From Protula sp. h YS-2021 (taxonomy: Eukaryota > Annelida > Polychaeta > Sabellida > Serpulidae), in contig OX457024.1 in the NCBI GenBank assembly GCA_949752745.1, positions 112,763,414 through 112,827,413 of the forward strand: DNA of 64,000 nucleotides, read 5' to 3'. The notes below the pieces were generated by a model. That model was not told where the DNA came from and did no database searches. It saw only the letters and a program-made list of their open reading frames with translations. Shown here piece after piece: positions 11,887 to 23,800 of the stretch. Position 1 is the stretch's first letter; every line of letters starts with the position of its first letter. A program made the position numbers and the translations under genes.

Positions 11887-12362
11887 ATGGCCGCTCATTT
11901 TGATTTGTTACGCTGTGATGACAACTATCTTGCGTGTGACATTATCGCATTGGCTGAAAGCCGTTTAACAGCCGACGATGATAACAAAAAATTTTTAATA
12001 GATGGCTTTCATCCCATACTGAGATGTGACCAGTTCGTTTCAACAGAATGTCGACGACCTCCGCATGGCCTTGCTTTTGATCTAAAAAAACATACATGAA
12101 GTGTTGTCCAAGGAGTTCATTTCAACTGCACTCTTTGAGTGTTTACACATTAGAGTAATTTTCAAAGTAATTTTCTTTGAGTGTTTACACATTAGAGTAT
12201 TTTCCTTCAACTAATCAGATTGTATGTAATCCCACCACACACTCTAACACGACATTAGATCTTGCATTTGCCTCTTCTACCACTGCTTTTCCCGAAATTA
12301 TTCCCTGTGTTTGGTCTTTTCACCACACGCTTGGTATTCTTGTCCCCTTATTAAAGAATTGA
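11887..12362 (+). pseudogene. Helentron-type endonuclease remnant
   Basis: Frame 11887-12099 contains HFDLLRCDDNYLACDIIALA and ESRL, then DGFHPILR. After a break, 12177-12362 contains PTTHSNTTLDLAF and WSFHH. These two blocks in this order resemble the apurinic-like endonuclease domain that Helentrons carry behind the helicase. It is broken by stops and a duplicated 40-bp stretch near 12130-12200, so it is not functional. The family call is from remembered motifs. Confidence 0.55.
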
Positions 12363-13179
12363 AAGAATGACTCCTCATCAGCCACAACTACACCGAGCAA
12401 GTGAGCGAATATTTTCTCCATTCAGTTACGGCTTTTTTCGTAACCGCTGTCTGCCAATTTGATCATGATTTTTTCTGTGATTCTTGGATATATATTCTGT
12501 AGGTCACGGCTGGTCACCATGTCCCTGGACATGCTTGTTTAGTCGATCGGGCAATTTTTGTGTTTTTAGGGAGTTTTTGAAGAAAAAACTTCAAAATGCA
12601 TTTCCCCCTACAGTTTTGAACCGATTTCTTTTTTTTTTTTTTTTTTTTTGGTATGAGGCATCCCTAAAGGGTTGAGCGTACGACTTGCGCCTTTTTAGCC
12701 GATCCGACAATTTTTGTATTTTTAGGGAATTTTTGAAGAAAAACTTCAAAATGCATTTCCTCCCACAGTTTTTATCCGATTTCATTTATTTTTGGTATGA
12801 GGCATCCTTAGGTGGGTCGGGCATACAGCTTGTGCTGTTTGACTCGACTTGGGAATTTTTGATTTTGGGGGGAATTTTTGATGAAAATACCTCAAAATGC
12901 ATACTACTGTTTTGATCAGACATCATTTATTTCGGGGCTGAGACATGCTTAGGGTGTCGTGAATACGGCCTGTGCTTTCTAAGTGGATCAAGGAATTTTT
13001 GAAGAAAAAAAAATCAAAATGCATCTCCTACATTTTTTATCAGATTTCATTTATTTTTTTATGAGCCGTCTCTTGGGGGCTATGCATATGGCTCGTGCTT
13101 TTTGAGTGAATTGGAAAACTTCTGAATTATTTTTTTCGGAATTTTTGAAAAAAATTAAATGAATCTGCTCCTACAGCGC

Positions 13180-13828
13180 GTAAACGCAAGTAAAAGGAAC
13201 TTGCGCAATAGTCAGATTTAACGACCGAACATCGACGCAAGTTACATAAACATACGCAGTAGTCCAAAATAAGCGCTGCGCATCGTTAAACAAGTTAAAC
13301 AGACATGCGCATTGGTCCACCGCGCATCGGTGGAAAATAAATAAACATGCGAACTGGTCCAAAATAAGCACCGCGCATCAACGCAAGTTGAATAAACATG
13401 CGCACTGGGCCGAAAAAAAATGAACCAGGCATCGACGCAAGTTGAATAGACACGTGCAGTGGTCTGAAATGCAAACCGCGCATCAACGCAACTCAAAGAA
13501 ACATGCCCACTGGTCCGAAATGCGAAGCACACATCGACACAAGTTAAATAAACATGCGCACTGGTCCGAAATTCGAACCGCGCATCAACGCAAGTTAAAT
13601 AAACATTCGCAATGGTCCGAAATTCGAACTGCTCATCAACGCAAGTTGAATAAACATGCGCACTGTTCCGAAATGCAAACCGCGCACCAACGCAGAATAA
13701 GCACCGTGCGTCGACGCAAGTTAAATAAACATGCAAACTGATCCGAAACGCGAACCGCGCATCAAGGCAACCTAAGAAAACTTGTGCACTTGTCCAAAAT
13801 AAGTACCGCGCATCGACGCAAGTTAAAC
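13180..13828. repeat. ~57-bp minisatellite inside family 2 element (left part)
   Basis: Units carry AAACATGCGCACTGGTCCGA and CGCGCATCAACGCAAGTT. Eleven or so imperfect copies. The array stops at 13828 where family 3 is inserted and resumes at 14867. Confidence 0.85.
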
Positions 13829-14866
13829 TAGACCGAATTTCGCTACAAGTAGCGAAATGACACCCACTTGCAATGGTATAATCTGGTCAAAGACACATTT
13901 TCAGTCTTTCCACATAATTGTCAGCTTCCGACTTATTATCATGAACAAGGACATCGAAGTAAATATAATGTAATCTCAAATAATCAAATTCAGTTTTCTA
14001 ACCGTTTTCGAGATAATGGTCAACTTCCGGTTTTTGGCCTTGACCATGACGGAGGAGGTCAAGGTCACCGAGGTACCTCTTATATAACGTCTTTAAGGCC
14101 CAAAGGGTCGAAAATAAGCTCAAAATCGCTCTATCTCTAACCGTTTTCGAGATAATGGTCAACTTCCGGTTTTTGACCCTTGACCATGACGGAGGAGGTC
14201 AAAATCACCGAGGTACCTCTTATATAACGTCTTTTAGGCCCAAAGGGTCGAACATAAGCTCAAAATCGCTCTATCTCTAACCGTTTTCGAGATAATGGAC
14301 AATTTTTCTCTAACTGAATTCAATATACAAAAGTCGCATGACCTTGACACTGAATGTCGAGATTCCATCCATGATGTTACTGCCCACTGACACCGTACAC
14401 GGGTTGAAACAAGGATTTGAGCGCTATTTTCAGCAATTTTTCGTGATGGAAGAGGTTTTTGAAAAAATATTTCGACCTCAATTCGACCTTGATCTTGAAG
14501 GTCAAGGTCAAAAATTTTTGCGGATTTCACGACATCTTATCATCCTCTATCTCTACCAAATTTCATCGTTCTCCGTCAAATAGCCTAGGAGGAGTTTTCT
14601 GGAAACCACTTTGAGGTAAAAAAACTTTGACCTCAATTTGACCTTGACCTTGAAGGTCAAGGTCAAAAAAATTTGCGGATTTCACGACATCTCATCACCC
14701 TCTATCTCTGTGCCAAATTTCACCGTCCTACGTCAAATAGCGTAGGAGGAGTTTTCTGGAAACCTCCGTGACGGAAAAAAAAAAGAAAACAAAAAAAAAG
14801 GGAAGGAATAAACGCCGGAATTCTTAGCAAACCATACCCATTTGCAAACTATGTTTGCAAGTGGGA
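13829..14866 (+). mobile_element. Hairpin-headed element, family 3, inserted in the 57-bp minisatellite
   Basis: Head TAGACCG followed by hairpin ATTTCGCTAC-AA-GTAGCGAAAT (13837-13858). Subterminal CCCACTTGCAA (13863-13873) is matched inverted at 14855-14865, next to the hairpin TTGCAAAC-TAT-GTTTGCAA. Internal tandem units of ~139 bp (AACTTCCGGTTTTTG, TGACCATGACGGAGGAGGTC) and ~158 bp (TTGAAGGTCAAGGTCAAA). A related fragment lies inverted near 44500-44580. No coding capacity seen. Confidence 0.65.
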
Positions 14867-15150
14867 ATAAACTTGCGCACTGGTCTGAAATAAGAACCGC
14901 ACATCAACACAAGGTAAACAAACGTGCCCACTGATCCGAAATAAGAACCGCACATCAACACAAGGTAAATAAACATGCGCATTGATCCGAAATAAGAACC
15001 GCACATCAACAAAAGGTAAATAAACATGTCTGCTGGCCCGAAATGCAAACCGCACATCAACGCAAATTAAATAAACATGCCCACTTATCTGAATAAGAAC
15101 CGCGCATCGAGGCAGGTTACATAAATATGCGCACTGGTCCGAAATGCGAG
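14867..15150. repeat. ~57-bp minisatellite inside family 2 element (right part)
   Basis: Same unit as 13180-13828, about five copies, continuing after the family 3 insertion. Confidence 0.85.
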
Positions 15151-15505
15151 CATTGTTTGAAGGTATCTATGGCTGACTGTCCAGTCTACCAGAGATACGA
15201 AAAATCTGTTTCCCGTTTTTCTGGGAAAGAAATCTTTGTATGCATTTATCAGTCTATGTTCTGGTCCGGTGCTAAATTAATTAATGAGCTAGCTCTTTGC
15301 CGTCTCATCTTTTGAAGCCCAATTTTTCAGGGAAATTCCCTTGCTCATGCACGCTGGAATTGGTCTTATTGCTTTTCGTAAGCTGGGACTTTGTCCTTGG
15401 ACAAACTTGTTATTTCTTGAATGATTTCCAATAACTTCATTCTGTAAGTTTGAGTTGCATGTCCCTAGGGACCATCGATCAAGTACGTACGCACCTTTTT
15501 GTTTT

Positions 15506-16009
15506 TACACCAGCCGACCATGTCGGGCTGGTCTTATCACATCAATAGAGGGGTATCCGTCGTCTGTATGTACGTGTGTAAACTTTTACGTAAATTAAAA
15601 TGTTTCCTCTCCCTCAGTTTTGATCGGATCCCTCTCAAATTTTAAACGAATGTTCTCCAGGTAGGCCTCTCTTTAAAAATTGTTTTGGCGATCCGTCAAA
15701 AATTGGCTAAATGGTGGGTATTTAAAATTTTTCGTTTGCCAATTTTCAAAATGGTTCTTCTCCCACAATTTTGATCGGATTCCTTTCCAATTTTGAACAT
15801 TTATTCTCTAGGTAGGCCTGTCTTGAAAAATTACTTTTTTTTTGGCGATCCGCTAAAAATTGGCTAAATGGGGGCATTTAAAAAAATTTAGTACCAATTT
15901 TCAAAACTCTTCTTTTGGCACAATTTGACCGGATTCCTCTATAAATTTGTAAAGTACAATCTGGTATGCAAATGTTTTTTTTAATCGCTATGAAAACGAG
16001 CATTATAAA
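15506..16009 (+). mobile_element. Helentron-like element, family 1, copy B (3'-truncated)
   Basis: Same head hairpin (CCAGCCGAC / GTCGGGCTGG), the GGGGTATCCGTCGTC leader and about two and a half tandem units. The tail hairpin is missing; the sequence ends at the small inverted-repeat element starting at 16010. Confidence 0.75.
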
Positions 16010-16163
16010 TTCAGGGTTCGCGTTGGCGGGGTTTTTGTCCACTTTTTTGGGCATTTTTTACGAAATGACTCACTTTTTCGGAAGCCACCGAGTTTTTCTG
16101 GACCTAACTGAGTCACTTTCCCTTTTTGACTCACTTTCCTGAGAACCCAGCGCGAACCCTGAA
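16010..16163. mobile_element. Small inverted-repeat element (~154 bp)
   Basis: TTCAGGGTTCGCG at the left is exactly inverted at the right (CGCGAACCCTGAA). Inside are three ACTCACTTT-type motifs. No clear target duplication and no coding capacity. Confidence 0.65.
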
Positions 16164-16379
16164 ATAACAAAAAATGATACAATATGATTAACATTAATGT
16201 TTTCTCGATCTTCAGCAAAATATGAATTATCCTTTTTTTCATACTTTTTTTTCTCAAATTTATCCTTTTTTATCCTTTTTTTTATCCTTTTTTTTCTTGG
16301 CGACTCCGTGGCAACACTGTAATTGGGGAGTCAAGTGTTGCGCGAGTCATGTACAGATGGCTGCTTCGCTGGGCCTTCA

Positions 16380-16880
16380 TCAATCATTGCGCGTAGGTGT
16401 CATATGGTATGTGTCAGGTAGTGCCTGTCATGTGGTAATGCCCTGCATTGTGTGTCATGTGGTAATGTCCTACAGGATGTGTCACGCGGTACATGTCAGG
16501 TAATACATGTCATGTTGTAATGTCCTACAGGGTGTGTCATATATGGTATGTGTCAGGTAATACATGTCATGTGGTACATGTCAGGTAATACATGTCATGT
16601 GGTACATGTCAGGTAATACATGTCATATGGTAATGTCCTGCAGTATATGTCGTGGTACATGTCTTACGGCATAGGCCATGTTGTATATGCCACAGGGTTG
16701 CGTGTCATATGGTACATGTCATATGCTTCGCGTCATGTGGTACGTGTCGTATGCTTCGCGTCATGTGGTACGTGTCATGTGGTACGTGTCATATGCTTGG
16801 CTCATGTGGTACATGTCAGAAGCTACGTGTCATGTGGTACGTGTCATATGCTTCGTGTCATGTGGTACGTGTCATAGCTC
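16380..16880. repeat. Degenerate short tandem array (TCATGTGGTACATG type)
   Basis: Many copies of 15-30 bp built from TCATGTGGTAC, GTGTCATATGCTTCG and AGGTAATACATG. The reading frames across it are repetitive artefacts. Confidence 0.8.
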
Positions 16881-17190
16881 TGGGATATTTTTTTTTAACC
16901 AACCGCTGAATAGTCGCGGTACGATTCAAAGGAGTCGTAAGTGTCATTTCAAAAGACACGATTTTCGTGAATTGTATATTTTCTTCGCTTTAATTGTGTA
17001 TAGAAATGAATTGAATACCACGTATCAGGTCATGAGCAGATTTTGCATGTCGCTTAAAGTGTGGAAATAAATTCTGAAAACACAAAAACAGGCGGCAACT
17101 TATTTTATTTGCGTTTGATTCTGACTAGGCGTGACACATTCAGTTATTTGGTCCCTACAACAACCACAACATAATACACTGATTGAACAC
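16881..17190. other. No feature recognised
   Basis: Unique-looking intergenic sequence ending in an A run at about 17191-17213. Confidence 0.4.
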
Positions 17191-17213
17191 CAAAAAAAAA
17201 AAAAAAAAAAAAA

Positions 17214-17517
17214 AAGACGCACACAAATGACTGGAGTTACCCCTCTCAGACGCACACAAATGACTGGAGTTACCCCTCTCAGAGACACACAAATGACTGG
17301 AGTTACCCCTCTCAGAGACACACAAATGACTGGAGTTACCCCTCTCAGAGACACACAAATGACTGGAGTTACCCCTCTCAGAGACACACAAATGACTGGA
17401 GTTACCCCTCTCAGAGACACACAAATGACTGGAGTTACCCCTCTCAGAGACACACAAATGACTGGAGTTACCCCTCTCAGAGACACACAAATGACTGGAG
17501 TTACCCCTCTCAGAGAG
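17214..17517. repeat. 33-bp minisatellite, nine near-identical units
   Basis: Unit contains ACACAAATGACTGGAGTTAC and CCCTCTCAGA. Because 33 is a multiple of three, all frames show artefactual repeat peptides. It directly follows an A run. Confidence 0.95.
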
Positions 17518-17647
17518 CAGCCTAACACCCGCTACAGTTCATCATAAAACGCGACCGGGAAAAAAAGTCCAGGCACCTGCATTACTATGACGTTCCTTAG
17601 TTTTCCTTCTTTCTTCTTTTTGGCTGAATTACGACTTACAAGTGGTC

Positions 17648-17878
17648 TTTGGTCATTTCGGCACTTAACAACTCGGCACCAAAAATACTCGGCACTTTTT
17701 GCTCAACTCGGCACTTTTTTTTGGTCTGAGCACTTACAGTTTACTGAAAACTATCTTATATTTTGCGTAAACTATCTCGTATTTTGTCAAAATTATTTTT
17801 TAAAGTTTTGGTGCCGAGTTGACCAAAAAGTGCTGAGTTCGTTTGGTGCCGAGTTGGTAAAGTGCCGAAATGACCAAA
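17648..17878. mobile_element. Foldback element, ~70-bp inverted arms
   Basis: Left arm TTTGGTCATTTCGGCACTT and right arm AGTGCCGAAATGACCAAA, with repeated CTCGGCAC motifs continuing inward on both sides. The short centre is AT-rich. It would form a long hairpin. Confidence 0.75.
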
Positions 17879-18165
17879 CCCCCTTACAAATTATCCTTGC
17901 ACACGAAAGCAGCCCCTCGTCATTTCGTCCCCAGTTAGTTCATTTTTCCATTTAATTCGGACCCCAGAACTTTGGTCACAGACTCACTATTTTAGATTTT
18001 GCACCAGATATATTCTTCTATACTGAAAATTCGTCAGCAGCTTTACTCCTTATCCCTCCAGCCTTCATCTCGATGGAGATCCCTCTCCCTCCCTCCCTCC
18101 CTCCTTCCCCTAACCCCCCAGCTTCAGCAAAAACTCCTTTCTAGGCACAATTTTCTAGGAAAACG

Positions 18166-18487
18166 CTTGTCACACCCCACATCTTGACACCGGTGTGACC
18201 TGCCGCTTGTCACACCCCACATCGTGACACCGGTGTGACCTGCCGCTTGTCACACCCCACATCGTGACACCGGTGTGACCTGCCGCTTGTCACACCCCAC
18301 ATCGTGACACCGGTGTGACCTGCCGCTTGTCACACCCCACATCGGGACACTGGCGTGACGTCCGGCTGGTCACACACTACACCGTGACAGCGACGTGACA
18401 TGCCGCTTGTCACACCCTACACCGTGACAGCGACGTGACATGCCGCTTGTCACACCCTACACCGTGACACCGGCGTGACCTGCCGCT
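18166..18487. repeat. 40-bp minisatellite, eight units
   Basis: Units carry CTTGTCACACCCCACATC, then GACACCGGTGTGACCTGCCG. Most units hold the ten-base palindrome ACACCGGTGT; the last four are more diverged. Confidence 0.93.
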
Positions 18488-18890
18488 TACTATTTTTCAT
18501 CAAACTCAACTTCTAATTCATACAATTACTACCACAGGTAAAAGGAAAGAAATAAAATACAGACGAGGAAGTTTAAATCACACTTAAAACAAGAAAATGA
18601 CCACAACAATATCAATACTGAATTATGTTGGAGCACAAACTTTCTACCTGGGGGGGGGGGGGGGGGGGGGTCGGAGTGAGGGTGGGGAGGGGCCGGCGGA
18701 GTGAGGGTGGGGAGGGGGCGATTTTTCAAACAACTAAGCTATGGATATTACAGCATGTTGACCGCAATGAAAATGTTGACCTTAAGGTCAGCATTTCTTA
18801 CACAGGTCAACATGTACGAATCAGTTACACGGACGGATGTACCGAGAACAGGAACCGGTCAAAAAGATGCCGCTGGCAAAAATGTCAAGA

Positions 18891-18921
<31 letters not shown>

Positions 18922-19254
18922 AATTCCTTGAAGGCGATCAGATCTACAGTACTGCGACGTCACAGCAGGATATTTATCAGGGCTTCAGGATATATCTTTA
19001 GGAATCATACTATCTGCACACGTCACAAAAACTAAATCTCTCATCATCTTTTTTTCAGAATATTCAAGTGTCAAAGTGATTCTGAAAAATAAGGGGACTT
19101 CTACATTGCTGATATTCATATAAAGGCTAAATAAATGAATAAAACAAAAGTAATGTAAAATACGCGACGCGACGGAGGTTGGGGTTAAACCATGGAATGT
19201 AAAATGCCTGATTAAAAACCAGTGGAGGGAATTACAACAGATAACATCCATACA
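18488..19254. other. No gene recognised; G-rich and AT microsatellites
   Basis: A G run with GGAGTGAGGGTGGGGA repeats at 18651-18720 (possible G-quadruplex) and a (TA)n run at 18893-18916. Confidence 0.45.
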
Positions 19255-19535
19255 CAATGATGTATCAACAACATGATATATCAATATGATGTGTTAACAA
19301 CATGATGTGTCAACAACATGATGTATCAACACAATGATGTGTCAACACAATGATGTATATACACAATGTGTCAACAACATGATGTACATACAAAATGATG
19401 TGTCAACATGATGTGTCAACACAATGATGTGTCAACATGATGTGTCAACACAATGATGTGTCAACAACATGATGTGTCAACATGATGTGTCAACACAATG
19501 ATGTGTCAACATGATGTGTCAACACAATCATAACT
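19255..19535. repeat. 9-18-bp tandem array (AACATGATGTGTC / AACACAATGATGTGTC)
   Basis: Dense alternation of the two short variants. No coding meaning. Confidence 0.9.
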
Positions 19536-19960
19536 GAGAGATCTCGATATCTTTAACAAATCAACACAAAAAAATACCCTTGATAAATCTAACAAACTCA
19601 TCACAAACTGCTAAACAGTGTACAGCGTAAACAGGATAAAGCTAGAAACTTTATTTTTATTCTATATCCTCAATGAAATAGGGAACTGAAGCACAACAGG
19701 TTCATGTCGTAACTGATGCCCATATTATTATTTTTTGGTGGTGGTGGTCGGGGGGAGGGGAAGGGGTTATCCCTCCGCTGTACACAAGATACACAAGAAG
19801 CTAGGTTTTGTTCTTTTTTTTTGGGGGGGGGGGGGGAAGGGGTTGGGTGGGATGGGAGGGAGGGGGGGGGGGTTACCTCTTCTGCGGCCAGGCTTTGTAA
19901 ATCCGATTGTTTTATGGCGATTTTGTTTTAGTGTAATACAACTGTTAAAGACCTTGTCCA
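19536..19960. other. No gene recognised; G-rich tracts
   Basis: GGT/GGGG tracts at 19735-19765 and 19820-19872. No exon supported. Confidence 0.4.
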
Positions 19961-20145
19961 TTACAATATGAAAAGCATTACACCTTGCAATGTGAAAAGT
20001 GTTGCCCTTTACAATGTGAACAGCATTGCTTCTTACAATATGAAAAGCATTACCGTTTACAATGTGAACAGCATTGCTTCTTACAATGTGAAAGCATTGC
20101 ATCGTACAATGTGAAAAGCATTGCCCATTACATTGTGAAAAGCGC
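19961..20145. repeat. ~21-bp tandem array (TTACAATGTGAAAAGCATTGC)
   Basis: About eight imperfect copies. Confidence 0.85.
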
Positions 20146-20319
20146 TATCTCTGCCCCCATGTTGCACCAAAAAGCCAAAAATCTCGCAGGAAATCTCGTC
20201 TATTCTCGTCAATAACGACAAGGCGTTGACACAAAGCATGTTATCTTGACAGCTTATAGTCTGAACCCTTCTTTACACCAGTGAGCGAAGACTCTGCTAC
20301 AGTGTAAATATGAGCCCCG

Positions 20320-20400
20320 AAAGCTCTGCTAAATACGAACCCCGAAAGCTCCGCTAAATACGAGCCCCGAAAGCTCCGCTAAATACCAAGCGTTTATTAC
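20320..20400. repeat. 24-bp tandem array, three to four units
   Basis: Unit CCCGAAAGCTCCGCTAAATA. A TAAA-type microsatellite follows at 20610-20670, and G-rich tracts at 20790-20877 lie just beyond the stop of the LRR gene. Confidence 0.75.
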
Positions 20401-20879
20401 TTTACAGATGTCCTCGCGACATTAAGATAGAAAATAAAAAAAAAAAAACACTCGTACTTTCCTTCAGAACATAAAATTCCCCTCCTATCGTTGCTCAGTC
20501 TGTGGTCCAACCACACACATAAGCAGACGCTCATGAATTCGCGCCACTCGGGGCCAATCAAAATGCTTGATTTATTCTATAGTACAACTAGTAAGTATAA
20601 ATCTATTCCAAACAAAAATAAATAAATAAATAAAAACTAAATAAATTAATTAAAAAATAAATTAATTAATTAAACCCAACGAACTGGGATCAGAAACTCG
20701 TCAAGGATAAAACAATAAAATGAACTGTGACGAACCAAACGAATATCTCCTCTATACAACAAACTGCAGACCAAACCACTACATATGGACGGGGAGGAGG
20801 GGGGGATTGAGGGGGAGGGGGGGGGCACATCCCTTGAACAAACACAGCATCGGGGAATGGGGTGGGGGTGGGGGGGAAA

Positions 20880-23800
20880 CTAGTCCTCACCCACTTGAAT
20901 AAAAGTACACTTGCGGCTGTGGTAGAGACCACAGCGATGCTGACACAGCGGTACATTTTCAATGCCTGAGATTTTGCGGAACAGGAGCTGTGAGGAGCAG
21001 TTGTCAAACACGGGCGACTCGCAGCTCTGGCAGTAGTTGACGCTTCCCAGCAAGTCTGCAACACACAACACGCCCTTACTACAGACATCATAATTCATAT
21101 ATATATATATATATGACAGCAGTCTCCGGAATCGACTAACGCAGATTAATGACCGTTCAATTTTTCTGATCCTCCACATATTCTAATCAAAGTTTGTGCT
21201 CCACTCGATTTTGTCTTTTCGTATTAGTTTTGTGTATGCTAAAAAAAATGTAATGACAACCAAACCGTTAACACCACCGCTGCACCGATGCGTCAGATCA
21301 AGCGCTCAACCCACATAACTACAATAACTACCCCCCCCCCCCCCCCCATCCACCTCTTCATACATCATTCTCTCCCCCCCTTCCCCACCACCAACCTTTT
21401 CATCCATCCATCCGCCCGCCCGCCCCCATACGTTACACGTATCTCCTCACCCTTGAGTGAGGCAGGCATGCGGCACTCGTTCCATCCCTCCCCCGCCTCA
21501 CCCTCAGGCACCCCGCCCGCCTCCACCATACATGACACGTATCTCCTGACCTTTGAGTGAGGCAGGCATGCGGCACTCGTTCCATCCCTCCCCCGCCTCA
21601 CCCTCAGGCACCCCGCCCGCCTCCACCATACATGACACGTATCTCCTGACCTTTGAGTGAGGCAGGCATGCGGCACTCGTTCCATCCCTCCCCCGCCTCA
21701 CCCTCAGGCACCCCGCCCGCCTCCACCATACATGACACGTATCTCCTGACCTTTGAGTGAGGCAGGCATGCGGCACTCGTTCCATCCCTCCCCCGCCTCA
21801 CCCTCAGGCACCCCGCCCGCCTCCACCATACATGACACGTATCTCCTGACCTTTGAGTGAGGCAGGCATGCGGCACTCGTTCCATCCCTCCCCCGCCTCA
21901 CCCTCAGGCACCCCGCCCGCCTCCACCATACATGACACGTATCTCCTGACCTTTGAGTGAGGCAGGCATGCGGCACTCGTTCCATCCCTCCCCCGCCTCA
22001 CCCTCAGGCACCCCGCCCGCCTCCACCATACATGACACGTATCTCCTGACCTTTGAGTGAGGCAGGCATGCGGCACTCGTTCCATCCCTCCCCCGCCTCA
22101 CCCTCAGGCACCCCGCCCGCCTCCACCATACATGACACGTATCTCCTGACCTTTGAGTGAGGCAGGCATGCGGCACTCGTTCCATCCCTCCCCCGCCTCA
22201 CCCTCAGGCACCCCGCCCGCCTCCACCATACATGACACGTATCTCCTGACCTTTGAGTGAGGCAGGCATGCGGCACTCGTTCCATCCCTCCCCCGCCTCA
22301 CCCTCAGGCACCCCGCCCGCCTCCACCATACATGACACGTATCTCCTGACCTTTGAGTGAGGCAGGCATGCGGCACTCGTTCCATCCCTCCCCCGCCTCA
22401 CCCTCAGGCACCCCGCCCGCCTCCACCATACATGACACGTATCTCCTGACCTTTGAGTGAGGCAGGCATGCGGCACTCGTTCCATCCCTCCCCCGCCTCA
22501 CCCTCAGGCACCCCGCCCGCCTCCACCATACATGACACGTATCTCCTGACCTTTGAGTGAGGCAGGCATGTGGCACTCCTTCCATCCCTCCCCCGCCTCA
22601 CCCTCAGGCACCCCGCCCGCCTCCACCATACATGACATGTATCTCCTGACCTTTGAGTGAGGCAGGCATGTACCACTCCTTCCATCCCCCCCTCCATACA
22701 TGACACGTATCTCCTGACCTTTGAGTGAAGCAGGCATGTGGCACTCCTTCCATCCCTCCCCCCAGCCCCCCGCCCCCCTCCATACATGACACGTATCCCC
22801 TCACCTTTGAGTGAGGCAGGCATGTGGCACTCCTTCCATCCCTCCCCCCAGCCCCTCGCCCCCACCCCCCCCCCTCCAATTCGTCACACGTATCTCCACA
22901 CCTTTGAGTGAGGCAGGCATGTTGCACTCCTTCCATCCCTCCCCCGCCCCCCCTCCCCCCTCCATACATGACACGTATCTCCTCACCCTTGAATGAAGCA
23001 GGCATGTGGCACTCCTTCCATCCCTCCCCCGCCCCCTCCATACATCACACGTATCTCCTGACCTTTGAGTGAGGCAGGCATGTTGCACTCCTTCCATCCC
23101 TCCCCCGCCCCCCCTCCCCCCTCCATACATGACACGTATCTCCTCACCCTTGAATGAAGCAGGCATGTGGCACTCCTTCCATCCCTCCCCCGCCCCCTCC
23201 ATACATCACACGTATCTCCTGACCTTTGAGTGAGGCTGGCATGTGGCACTCCTTCCATCCCCCCCCTCATACATCACACGTATCTCCTCACCTTTTAGTG
23301 AGGCAGGCATGTGGCACTCCTTCCATCCCTCCCCCTCACACATCACACGTATCTCCTCACCTTTTAGTGAGGCTGGCATGTGGCACTCCTTCCATCCCCC
23401 CCCTCATACATCACACGTATCTCCTCACCTTTTAGTGAGGCAGGCATGTGGCACTCCTTCCATCCCTCCCCCTCACACATCACACGTATCTCCTCACCTT
23501 TTAGTGAGGCTGGCATGTGGCACTCCTTCCACCCCCCCCTCATACATCACACGTATCTCCTCACCTTTTAGTGAGGCTGGCATGTGGCACTCCTTCCACC
23601 CCCCCCCTCATACATCACACGTATCTCCTCACCTTTGAGTGAGGCTGGCATGTGGCACTCCTTCCATCCCCCCTCATACATCACACGTATCTCCTCACCT
23701 TTGAGTGAGGCAGGCATGTGGCACTCCTTCCCCCCCCCCCCTCATACATCACACGTATCTCCTCACCTTTGAGTGAGGCTGGCATGTGGCACTCCTTCCA

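Larger units (their letters stand above)
8637..12537 (+). mobile_element. Helentron-like element, family 1, copy A
   Basis: Head: TAGACCAGCCGAC-ATG-TCGGGCTGGTCT hairpin (8638-8663), then GGGGTATCCGTCGTC and a GTATGTACGT leader. Body: ~156-bp tandem units (separate entry) and a decayed endonuclease. Tail: GGCTGGTCACC, then hairpin ATGTCC-CT-GGACAT and GCTTG at 12508-12537. It splits a family 2 unit between T and T, which fits Helentron insertion. Assignment rests on the terminal structures and the endonuclease remnant; no Rep/helicase is present. Confidence 0.7.
8006..15409 (+). mobile_element. Helentron-like hairpin-headed element, family 2 (interrupted)
   Basis: Head: hairpin CCCAGCTTACGT / ACGTAAGCTGGG (8009-8036), then a leader and tandem ~150-bp units containing CCGATGTCATTTAT and GGCATCCCTAA, at 8100-8636 and resuming at 12538-13170. 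Tail: GTAAGCTGGGACT, then hairpin TTTGTCC-TT-GGACAAA and ACTTG (15378-15409). The head motif AGCTGGG recurs at the tail, as expected of one element. Interrupted by family 1 (8637-12537) and family 3 (13829-14866). Confidence 0.6.
7536..16319. mobile_element. hAT-like element remnant hosting nested insertions
   Basis: CAGTGTTGCCAC at 7536-7547 and its exact reverse complement at 16308-16319 are flanked by the same six bases TAATTG (7530-7535 and 16320-16325). Inside each end are runs of ATCCTTTTTT. The CAGTG start is typical of hAT elements, though their target duplications are normally 8 bp, so the class is inferred. No transposase is visible. Its body is mostly later insertions. Confidence 0.6.

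Noticed and set aside
13242..13741. 164-codon - strand and 99-codon + strand frames
   Set aside because: 57-bp minisatellite translations.
17100..17547. Long frames on both strands with an 11-residue repeat
   Set aside because: A 33-bp minisatellite read in frame; no unique coding sequence, no homology.
17214..18487. CRISPR-like arrays
   Set aside because: Units are contiguous with no unique spacers, and the genome is clearly eukaryotic.
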